This document shows positions 11,208-21,272 of a stretch of 64,000 bases of DNA, piece by piece (positions within the stretch are counted from its first letter, which is position 1; each line of letters starts with the position of its first letter). The stretch lies in NCBI RefSeq assembly GCF_029784155.1, contig NC_073693.1, positions 313,945,304 through 314,009,303 on the forward strand, written 5' to 3'. The stretch comes from Uranotaenia lowii. Its lineage: Eukaryota > Arthropoda > Insecta > Diptera > Culicidae. The position numbers and the translations under genes were made by a program. The notes below the pieces were generated by a model. It worked only from the letters and a program-made list of their open reading frames with translations. It did not search any database and was not told the DNA's origin.

Positions 11208-11370
11208 ATCATTCTTGCGATGCTTTGGAAAAGTGTATCACCACATTTCGCTTGAATAATATATAAACTCTAATTGCAGTTAGGATTTTCTACGTTGAAA
11301 GTAGTTCGAGGGCTGCAGTTTTTCCCTTCCACCTTCTCACCAACTTGAAGTTTTTCAACTTTGTAACAAA
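11208..11370. repeat. 164-bp direct repeat, copy 2
   Basis: Partner of 8426-8589 in the same orientation. It differs by scattered substitutions and a shorter T run before cccttcca. Confidence 0.75.
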
Positions 11371-12225
11371 TTTTCCCAAACAAGGAGGTGTTGAGAAGGG
11401 ATGAAAAGACTCATAAACCTTCTCCAGATGCCTGCTTTACAGGTATCTTTTCAGCTACTTTGGCTTCGCAGTTTTTTTTATCGCTTCCTCAACCTGCAGC
11501 AGACACTATTCAAGTGCAAAAATTAAAACTTCTAGATTGTCAGTAGCAGCAAAAGTGGGATGTGTTTAAATAATTTATTTTTCAATTTTTTCAGCACACT
11601 CAAAGTCTTGGAAAAATCTGTTTCACAGCAAAAATTGATTTCTAACTTACCATTTACTGTGAAAAACGTAATCGGATCTTAACAAGCTTTTCTGTTGGTA
11701 TGGCTCTACCTTTTTGAGATTGTTTGATGCATTTGTCATAGGCCGAAATTTTCTTGCTGCAAGCAAAGTTGAAAACGGAATCAAATATTCCTTTGAACAG
11801 ATTTTGCCATCAAAAAGTGCATTTTTCAGATGCATGTTTTTCGTTCGTTCTTTTAAAACCCAAAGCCAATTTGAGGCCTGTGATGAGTGGAGAGAGAAAA
11901 AAGAAAAGTTTTCCTCGGACGACGATACCGAATCTTCTCTCGGCTCTGGACTCTGAAATGCCGTAGACCATGTCCTGCATTGGCCATAAATTATGCACAC
12001 ACATTACCTTTCGCACTTGGAAATGTCTACCGAACGGAGTTATCCGGATCTCTACTCAGACAACTGAACTCCCACACACACACCCCCGCACTCATAGGAG
12101 ATGTCTTGTGGATGTTTTTCAATACGCTCCTCGTGCATCTGATTTCCCTCAGAGTGGGCGGGTGAGGAATTGTGCCTGGAGGAAATGTTGTGCCCTGGCT
12201 ATCTTTGTCTAAATTGTCAGTGGTG
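11371..12225. other. mixed-composition segment with overlapping open frames, unassigned
   Basis: 11860-12200 is clearly less AT-rich than its surroundings and is open in several frames on both strands. The longest minus-strand frame (12000 to 11647, 117 codons) begins MCIIYGQCRTWS and has an acidic patch EPREDSVSSSEE. The minus-strand stretch 11560-11371 has a broken Lys-rich reading (KVAEKIPVKQASGEG). These could be remnants of one degraded coding sequence on the minus strand. I do not recognise a family, and overlapping frames on both strands argue for caution. Confidence 0.25.
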
Positions 12226-12589
12226 TAAGTTGATGTGTACTTTTTTTTCAAACAATTTTTATATTTTTTTATAAAAATATTGATGATAACTTTTGAGTAT
12301 TTTATCAAAAAACAGCGTTTAGCTCTACTTGATACCTTTATGAAACCAGTACAATATTTCTTCAGAGTATTTATCAAAGAATTTTCCGAATAAACCTTTT
12401 GTTTACTATATTTAGTTCTAATAACATCATAAATAAAAATGCTCGCATCTCGGGAATTAAAGATTTGATCCCGGGAAATTCTAACTCCTTTTGAAAATCA
12501 GATTTCTTTGTATCAGCACAGTTTTAAAATTATTCTCGTAACGTTTCTGTCAAATTGAGCTCTTCCAGCTCACGATTTACTTAAGATAG

Positions 12590-12689
12590 TATAATGGGTG
12601 TTCGGATCAAAAAGCAACAAACTTAAATTCACCGTATTTTCTTATCATTCATAAACAAAAACCTGAACAGCTCTCATTTTGTAGGTGAT
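12590..12689 (+). mobile_element. possible mariner-like relic, left part, split by hAT element B
   Basis: Just left of hAT element B, gggtgttcggatcaaaaagc is followed by aaaaacctgaacagctctca, which resembles the 5' untranslated part of the DD37E element at 29884 (aaaaaacctgaacacccctg). To the right of the hAT, 15063 reads ATGGCGCCCAAGCAAGAGGA (MAPKQEE), like the transposase start MPSKEEE at 30039. No 3' half is recognised. This is inference from short similarities. Confidence 0.4.
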
Positions 12690-12697
12690 GATGCTAC
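12690..12697. repeat. 8-bp target duplication of hAT element B (left)
   Basis: GATGCTAC precedes the element and is repeated exactly at 15018-15025. Confidence 0.9.
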
Positions 12698-15017
12698 CAA
12701 GGCCGTGCGAACGGGGGGGGGGGGAGGGGTTATGGGTTTAACCCCCCCCCCCCCCCATGGAAATTTTTTCCATGTAAAATTTTCAACGAAGTAAAGGGAA
12801 ATTACTTGATCTCAAAAGGTGTTAAATAAGTGTTAACAAGAATGTCAGAAATTTTTCTCGCCTCCGGCGGAAATTAGTCTTAACTCGCTCTAAACTTCAG
12901 ACATTTCATTTAACGAAATTACATGCATATATGCCGTTCACGAGTTTAAACTAATTATTTATTGTAAATTTCGATTTGCAATTCAATCAACATTTTGTAT
13001 TGAAACACTAAACTTAGCATTCAAAAACACTACCACGTCTTTAGAATGGGTTTTTTTTAGAAGTGTAACAAAACAAATTTAGAGTTCGAAACCAACCATT
13101 TTAACATCAAAACTGATCCACCGAATACTAATTCTATACATTAACAGCCATGTATGTACAGAATTAGCAAAATAAAATCTAAAACCTAGTATCCTCCACT
13201 TTATTACTAAAACTTTTGATTTACAAAACATCGTGCTGATATGAAATATTAACCAATTACAGTCTCAATTTTGTTTTGTGTTTGTTGTTCTTCTGAATGC
13301 TCGACATCACATTCGAAAGCGACGAACGAAGTTTTGAATAAAATTGAGTTTTATATATTTTTAAAGCAAAAAACTAATCGTTTTCAAGGTTTGAACATAT
13401 TTGGTTAAATGAATTAATTTTTTTTCTAAACTTTACTTAGTAATGTCAGAAATACTTGTTATGAAATCTTTCCAAATTTTTCAAAACTGGAGAATCCTAC
13501 TTTTTTGGATCATGCATCATCATATTTAAATATCATTCCTTAATTGATTAAATAACTAATAAACCAAATTAGAATCAGGTTTTGCTTTAACGTTGATTGG
13601 TTATTTCATCAGTTATCAATGGTTTATTTCACCTAAAACTGATAAATTATCAAGTTTATAAGCTCCTTATCACTAATCAAAAAGTGAAAGAAGAAATTTG
13701 ACAACAAGTGCGCTTAAATCTTCCAAATCAATAATTCAATCATAGGCACCTAAATGCTGTTTCTTTGAGTCAATTGAATTCCACTAATAAGTTTTTAAAA
13801 TGGTTAGACAAGTTTATTGAATAAAAAATTCTTCTAAAATGTTAAAAAGCTTATCATTTTCCGTTAAAACTATATGAAATATTTTTAATAAGCTTGTTTT
13901 TTTTTTATATTCTAAATTGTTCTGTAAACATTATTTTCTTGGATGCCTTTGGGACTAAATTTGTAATAAGAAAAATATAGTTTCCATCTTCTGTCCTTTC
14001 AAGGGCCCAATATTTCAATTGAAACCGACAAAATATACAGGGCTTGAAATTTTAAACTTTGAAACCTTCGATTGAAAATTTGTAAACTTATAAATTTATA
14101 AATTTAATTTCATTGATTTTCATTACATCAATTATTTTTTTTAATCGATCATAATTTTTAATTTATTTTATTTGATTTACCTAGCAACTTGAAAGTTAAA
14201 TTTTAATGCCCAATGTTAACTAAATTTGTATAAGCTCTGTGCTTTCAATATCAACAGAAAACTTGGAATTTATCATTTCTATTTTTATTTTATCAACATC
14301 TTATTCATCATTTTCCAATCTGTTATTTGTCAGTTTAATTGAACAAGTTGTATTTGAAATATATAAACTTAACTTCAGAAATTTTATAACCTTTTCATTT
14401 CAATAACCGCAAGAATTTTAATATAGAAAAGGGTTTTATCTTTGACTTGATCACAGGCAGTCTTGAATTAAAATATTTTCTTCTTTTTACAAATAAAATT
14501 TTACAAATTAAATTCAAGGAAGTTCAGAGGAATTTTTTAATCAATCCTTCCACTAAAAATGAAGAAAAGAAATGTTAATGAAATCATTATCATTTTTCCA
14601 ACAATTTTTAATCATGGTGGATTTTTAACCTAATCTATTCTGTTATTCTTTTTAAATTTGGTATTATATTTTATGTATTCTATTTCTGTGCATTAATTCT
14701 TGTGCCTGAAGCTTCAGTCGAAACTTCGATTATCGAATTCATTTTCAAGTAAATTTCTAGTTTCGAATAAGAAACATCATTTTGACTTACTTGAAACAGC
14801 ATTGATTTGAAACATTCATTCTGATTTGTATTGAAAATAATGATTTATTTTATCAGTAAAATTTATTATTTTTTAAGTTTGTGGGCCAATCATAAGAAGG
14901 ACTGTTAAGAAATCAATTACCGTTTTATGGTATAGTTTTGGTATTGTTATTATTTTTGGCTAAATTTTGAGTTTTGAACCCCCCCCCCCCCCTGGGCGGG
15001 TCCTTCGCACGGGCCTG
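12698..15017. mobile_element. hAT-superfamily element B, non-autonomous
   Basis: It starts CAAGGCCGTGCGAACGGGGG and ends TCCTTCGCACGGGCCTG, the same termini as element A, with an exact 8-bp duplication GATGCTAC. Long G and C runs (about 12712-12757 and 14979-14992) sit just inside the ends. The interior aligns with element A but lacks the SINE. No transposase frame remains. The family is probably mobilised by a transposase supplied elsewhere (inference). Confidence 0.88.
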
Positions 15018-15025
15018 GATGCTAC
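15018..15025. repeat. 8-bp target duplication of hAT element B (right)
   Basis: GATGCTAC repeats 12690-12697. Confidence 0.9.
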
Positions 15026-15380
15026 TATTTGAATTTTTCACATTACATATTCAGTTATCTTAATGGCGCCCAAGCAAGAGGAGCTAAGTATAATTTATTA
15101 TGCAAACATGTTGATTGAAAGATTATTTTCGTATTTTGTATTCAAAAAATTATCGACGTATGAGCTCATTAAGGAATATCTCTCTAAAAATGTTATTTTA
15201 TAAATAAAAATAATGAACTTGTTGATAAAAAAAAGAAATTTTGGTGAAATTTTTCAATTAAGTATCTTTACTTTTCTGAGTTTCTTCATATTACGGCAAG
15301 GTTGACACAACAAAACTTTACTGGTTCTCATTTGCAACTTTACGTTCGAAAAAGCAAATCTTTAACGTAAAACGTTAATA

Positions 15381-16693
15381 CATTGCACAATGGGGAAAAA
15401 TGTAAATACCGCTAAGAAATTATCGTCATCATCGTCATTATCGACCCTCCTACACAAAACAAATCTATGAAAAATACTATAGTGAAAATGTCCAGAGAAT
15501 CGATTGGACGTAGTTTCAGAGGCTGCACGAGCTTTCTAACGGAGTTATAGTGCCTTTTAACCCCTAATTTCCTTATATTTTGTAAACAATCCAGAAAAAA
15601 TCTAATAAGGTTAGACTTGAAATTATTAACAAAAACAGACCATGACAAATTTTATTCTGAAAAATAGATTGAGGCTGTTTGAGCCACCGCAAGCTTCGCA
15701 AAATGGAATTATGTCTGTTTTAACCTTCAATTCTCTTATATTTTTGAATTATTTCAGAAAAATGCATTTTCAAAATTTTGAACCAAATGAGACATAGGTA
15801 TGTCATTATTTTTCAAAGAATCGAGGCCGATTGAGCAACCGCACGCCTAAGAAAATGTTTTTTTTTCGAATAGTTAGAAAAAGCATGTTTGGATTTGAAA
15901 ATTTCGAACCAAATGGAACGTATCTTGTGTGATTTTTCCCGAGAAATGCAACGAAGCCTATTCGAGCCACCACACGCTTCGCGTAGTTATGGCTGTTTTA
16001 CTCTCATTTTTCTGAATTAATTGAAATTGGGAAATTGAGGGTAAAGCAGCCATAACTCCTGTTTACAATGCTTGCGCCGGCTCAAATAGGCTTCGTTGCT
16101 TTCGTCGAAAAAAATCACAAAAGATACGTCCCATTTGGTTCAAAATTTTCAAGTTCGAACATGCTTTTCTGACTATTTGAAAAATGTAGAGGAATTGAGG
16201 GTTAAACAGCCATTACTCATGATTCAAACGCGTGCGGTAGCTCAAATAGGCTGCGTTAAATTCCTCGAAAAATATCACACGTTTGTCTGATTTTGTTTGA
16301 AAATTTAAAATCGGAACATGCTTTTTTCTCAAATAATTGAAAAATGTAGGGGAATTGAGGGTGAAAACATCCAAAACTCTATTTTCCGAAGCGTGCTATT
16401 GCTAAAACAACCTCTATTAGGTTTCTCAATAAAAATCGCACAAGAAAGGTCTATTTTAGTTCAAAATTTTCAAGTCTTAGTTACACTTTTTCTGGACTGT
16501 TTACAAAATATTGGGAGTTGAGTTAGGGATTTAAAAAGTACTAGAACTCCGTTCGTGAGCTCGTGAGGCGTCTGAAACTACGTTCAATCGATTTTCATTA
16601 TAGAAAAGTACTTTTTCATGGATTTTATTCGTGTAGGAGAGAAGTTATTGAATTTTTTCGCGGTTTATACACTTTTTCCGCATTGTGCATTGG
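15381..16693. mobile_element. foldback element: one long inverted repeat
   Basis: The element reads CATTGCACAATGGGGAAAAA at its left end and, from the right, CCAATGCACAATGCGGAAAA. Arms of roughly 640-665 bases pair along nearly their whole length around a centre near 16025. Each arm contains repeated blocks of about 155-160 bases, recognisable by attttgaaccaaatg, a block reading gaattgagggttaaacagcc in the right arm, and gctcaaataggc. No transposase is seen and no certain target duplication could be read. This matches Foldback-type or long-TIR MITE architecture. A transcript would form a long double-stranded hairpin. Confidence 0.8.
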
Positions 16694-16864
16694 AACGAAA
16701 CTTTGATATTTAAGTTTTATTCGGATATATTTTTTTAAGTATCGTGTTGATTTCATCCATTCAATCGGATTATGAAATACATTATTAATTTTGATTCTGA
16801 TGTCTGCAGCTTTTGGAACTCTACTTTCATTGAATTGCTCTTGAATAACAAGCTTTTAAACAAG
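16694..16864. other. AT-rich spacer
   Basis: No feature is supported here. Confidence 0.4.
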
Positions 16865-17085
16865 AATTTTTGTGTAGATCCGCTTTACACTTCGTCGGCC
16901 AAACGGGAGACTCACGCCCAGACACGTTGAGGATCGAATACCGACTGGACGACTGTTCACAACATGTCAGCTCAGCCGTCGTGTGTGTGCGTGCATTCGA
17001 AGGAGAGATTATCGAATCGGAAAGGCCTATCGGCCAAGAGAGTGTCGCGCTCGCAATCATCGGCTACACAATTTTAACTTGATTT
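16865..17085. other. GC-richer island with overlapping frames, unassigned
   Basis: A block of about 220 bases of mixed composition is open on both strands: plus 16870-17082 reads MCRSALHFVGQTGDSRPD, and minus 17060-16827 is the mirror frame. It abuts AT-rich DNA on both sides. It may be an exon, a promoter-proximal island or a transposon fragment. I recognise no domain and no paired splice sites. Confidence 0.25.
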
Positions 17086-18991
17086 AATCTGGAACGACTG
17101 AAATGAATTTTTAACCCTTCGTTTTAGAAAAAATTTCATTACCCCATAGTAAAATTTTTAACTTTGTCAACTATTTGGGACCCTCAGAGCCAAAGGGGTA
17201 TAAATGCATAAAATCCTTTTTCGTCAAATCTTGCTTTTGTGTTTGTTTGTCATATATTTTTCGAAAGTGACAAGTTCCGTTGAATAGAAAAAAATGGTAC
17301 AATTCTAAATGTCTGAAACTTACACCAGTTGAAGGTTGACTAGTGATTAATCGATTGGCATTATTAACTCGAAATTGTTGTTTGGCGAAATGGCAAAATA
17401 TGTAATTGAACATGATTTGAATTGATTATTTGTTAAAGAGTTCATGTTCAAATTTAGAAATAGTTCAAAATCCTGGCAAAACAATCCAAAAATCATTTCA
17501 TTACGTTTTCATATTCGTATTTGGTAATTTGAAAAATACTACAGTTTTTAATATTTTTCTTTGAAATTGGATACAGAACACACAAGAATTTGCTCTTTAA
17601 TGTTATTTGGCAAAAATGAGTGGTATGTGAAAAACTTGGAAAACCACAGGTCGAGTTAATTTATTTGTTTTTTATTTGGCAAAAGAATGGGGGTTTGAGA
17701 TGCTTTCTGTCAAAATCAGACTTACAATGAAAATTGTATCATGAAATTAAGAACCAAAACTTATTTTTAGGTTTTTAAAAACAAATTAAACCCCTTCATT
17801 TCAAAGTGTTTCATTTTACTTTTAAAATCATGTTTTACAAGCAATGAATTACATTAGCGGGAAAATTACTGAAAAAATGTTTTCAGCTGACGTTGTTAGA
17901 CCCAGATGTTTGCTTTTAATTGGTTATTTTATGAAAAAAATACAAAATTTGATTTTTCAACCCTCTAATAACCAACTTCACCTTTAGACGTGGTTTACCA
18001 AAATCGACATAAAACCCAAAGCTGAAGAATTTTTTTTTGCGCAAATTATTTCGAAATATGTTAATCTTATAATTCAAAATAATAATCCATACTAAGAGAA
18101 CGAAATTTCACGGTGTTAATAAACATTGATTACACTCAAAACTGACAAGATTCTATACTATGGCTAAACATATATTGGCAACATGGCAAACAATTGTTAC
18201 TTAATCTAAAAATTTGTTAAAAAAATATAGAAAAGTATCATTTTCGGCAATCTGTTTGGTTCGTTCGAGTGTTATTATATTTTTTAATCTTTTAACATTT
18301 TTTTGAATAATTTTCATCCTTTAATTCTGAGATAAAAATGTAACATTTTCTTCATCAATGTCAACAAGAACTTGGGTGGAGAATTTTTTTTAGATTTTTT
18401 CAAACCTTTGATTTTAAGAAATTTGATTGAATGGAAATTTTAAGAGAAAATGTTTTGTTTGTTTCAATTTATCTGTGCAGTCATTTTGGCTTTATAGTTA
18501 ATGGAATTCTGGTAGAATAAATTAAATAACGGTTCAACCAAAAATAATAAATCGAATCGTAAAGCTCAAAACTTAAGCATATTTTCCAATAAAAAGGTTT
18601 ATTTTTCTCAAATAAAGAGTGTGTATCCGTTTTAAATTAGCTATCACACCGGTGCATTTTGTTGTTTGAGGCGGCAAAAAGTCAAAATTAATTTCATCGT
18701 ATTGATATTCGTCATATATTAGTTTTGTAGGTTTATATTTAACTAAGATATCCTCAATTTTTCAGATCATTATCAAAGAACTTATCACAGACATCAGACT
18801 TAGAAAATTTGGAACAATATTTTGAAAATAATAAAGTTTTAATGTTGTATTTTTTGCATTTACCCTCTAATTCTTCATTCAAAACTGCATAATCATGAAC
18901 AAAAATACCCTGGATCGTTTTGTATTAATTTCTCAAATATTTTTTGTGAACACAGAATTCAAAAATATTCACGCGATACCGAGATAATTTT
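17086..18991. other. AT-rich DNA, nothing recognised
   Basis: Nearly 1.9 kb of homopolymer-rich sequence without TIRs, SINE boxes or credible frames. Confidence 0.45.
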
Positions 18992-20637
18992 GGCCCTTAT
19001 TCTGCGCCGCGCATGAGGTGACGATTGTCACGTCACTTCGAGTCACCATGAGATTTGTCACCTTATTCCCGGAGTCGAAGTGGATAAGGTGACAGAGGTT
19101 CATTCAAGGTGAGTGACCGAATGAACACATCTGTCAAAATGGTCGAATTTGTTCAGTGCTGTTTTGATTTTGTCACACTTCGGATTTCAAAAATTAATTT
19201 CAAAATTATTAGTTCGAATTTTGGTAAAAGAAAGGCGGCAATCGGATTTTATAGTGCCAGCAAGCTGCTCAAGGAAAAAAACGGTCAATTTTTACGTCCT
19301 AGGATAAAATTTCGGCGGTCACAACTGAGCCTAACAAGCTAGAAATTGGATGGTACAAAAGCACCGAATTGTATGAAAAACAACGAATGCAGAAGTCATC
19401 GGCCATTTCCTGCCAACCGGTGCCCAGGAGGATTTAAGTTCAGAACATTTTTATCAACTTTAGCAGCTTTTTTGGGTAAGTTATATGCGAAAGCGGCAGG
19501 GGAAGAACAAAAAATCTAAATTAAAATATCATTTTAGAATAACGCTGCTGGGAGGAACCTTTCAACTAAATTCCAGTTCCTGAATAGGAAAATCTTGATC
19601 GCTTAAGCCCATCGTCAAATTGTGTACGTGCGATTTGAAAAAGCTGCTGGAAAAGAAAAACAGGTTTGTGCATCGAGCCGTGGATTGTGGTTTCCATGCA
19701 GGTCTGGGACTTTTGTGCTAGCCAAAAGGACAAGAGTTTTTTTTAATTTGATGGACGATTCCCGTTAATTATACGAATATGCTAAAGGTGATAAGATGCG
19801 GCAATCCCTTTTGGTCCTGGAGGAAAGAAGAGTCCGGTTTTCAGATGAAATTAAATTTTAAAAATTAATATCTGTGGGTATTTTCAATGTAGAAATAATA
19901 TTCAAATATCTTCAAAATCATATTTATTTCAATTCCAAATTTTATTATGTAAATTTTAATCAGTTAAGCATCTGGTCTTAGCATTCAAGATTATTGCCCA
20001 AACATTTAATACTAAATATGGAAATAGTTCAGCGGGTCCGGTCGGGCGGATTTCATTGAAAAATGCCTGATTTTTGCCCGAATTTATTTTAGTAATAATT
20101 CACCTTAAAAATTTTGATTAAAAAGTGTTTAATAAAATTAAAAGAACATCGATTTTCAATGTTTTAGTCAATTCGTCGTTCTAACGTTTCGCAAATCATA
20201 TTTCAATTAAAACTGAATTTTGGATTTCATTAGGATTTCATACTTTCCATTCAGTATTCCAATTCAAATTACATATTTTAGATAGCAATGAGAAAAATTC
20301 AATATATTTGAAAATCATATTTGCTAATAAATTTTGTTACATTTTGTTTCCAAAACTAACATTCATCAGTTTAATTAACTATTTAGAGCCTAACATTTTG
20401 ATTTACATACAATTTCGATTAAATTCCTATCTCGTCACCACCTCAAAAGGTACCGACAATTCTCACCTAAAATCGTCACCTGAATGCGACGATTCTCACC
20501 CACGGTGACTACGAGAATAGGGTAAGAACTCACAAAGTTCATCCGAAGTGACGTTCCTCACCTAAACCGACTACTGGAATAGAGTGACTTGGGTGAGTCG
20601 ACTATCGTCACGTCACTCGCGGCGCAGAATAAGGGCC
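18992..20637. mobile_element. PIF/Harbinger-like element with perfect 20-bp TIRs
   Basis: The first 20 bases, GGCCCTTATTCTGCGCCGCG, are an exact inverted copy of 20618-20637. Subterminal DNA on both sides is packed with GTCAC/GTGAC motifs. TTT flanks both ends (18989-18991 and 20638-20640), a possible 3-base duplication like those of PIF/Harbinger elements. The interior (19109-19880) has broken open frames such as MSDRMNTSVKMVEFVQCCFD that may be transposon-gene remnants. A CCGG-rich scrap at 20035-20095 matches the 57849 MITE family. Superfamily assignment rests on TIR style and is tentative. Confidence 0.7.
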
Positions 20638-20999
20638 TTTATTTAAACAAGTATTGTTTCAAATCTACACTACGCATTTTAACGAGTCAATGTTCCAATT
20701 TTTTTGTCCTTTCTGAGCACACATGCGAAACCAAAACTGAAAATAGTTTATATTGGTTGTTGAATGTATACAATTAATTTCGTCTTCAAAAAAGTTCATA
20801 AAAAGCTAAAATACATATATGTTTTGCCGCCTCATTGTACGGGACTGTCCCAAAGTTCGGTGGTGGGGAGTGCTTGTTTTTTCTATTTCAAAATTAAAAA
20901 TTCTGCTTAAACTGGTATACCTAAAAACTAAAGATGTACCGAATATTCATTTTTTTTTTGTTTCGATTATAGTCGTTTTAACATACATCTTTATGTCAT
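20638..20999. other. AT-rich DNA, nothing recognised
   Basis: The open frame 20819-21190 (123 codons) overlaps the SINE remnant that follows and has no recognisable domain. I treat it as fortuitous. Confidence 0.4.
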
Positions 21000-21160
21000 T
21001 CACGACTTATATCAACGAAGCAGTTGGCGGACAGTCATTGAAAAACTTATCTGGTACAACTGGGATCGATGTTTATTACTGGGCTCGAACTCCTGGACAT
21101 AGGCTCAGGAAGCAACTGACTTGCCAACTACTATACCACAAGTCCAATACCAAATATTCG
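21000..21160 (-). mobile_element. tRNA-derived SINE fragment
   Basis: On the minus strand from about 21155 the sequence reads GGACTTGTGGTATAGTAGTT (A box TGGTATAGTAG) and, about 40 bases on, GGAGTTCGAGCCC (B box AGTTCGAGCCC). This is the internal Pol III promoter layout of a tRNA-derived SINE head. The body beyond 21000 is not recognisable and no flanking duplication was found. Confidence 0.6.
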
Positions 21161-21272
21161 GTTCGGCCGAATACCTCAAAAAACCGTTAAATCAAATATT
21201 CCGCCTAATATTTATTTTTGGAAATTTATACAATAACAGAATTTTAAAATTTTCCAACTTATCTTGGATAAA

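Noticed and set aside
15412..16521. Open frames in the foldback arms
   Set aside because: They follow the inverted-repeat structure and appear in mirrored positions; no protein-like conservation.
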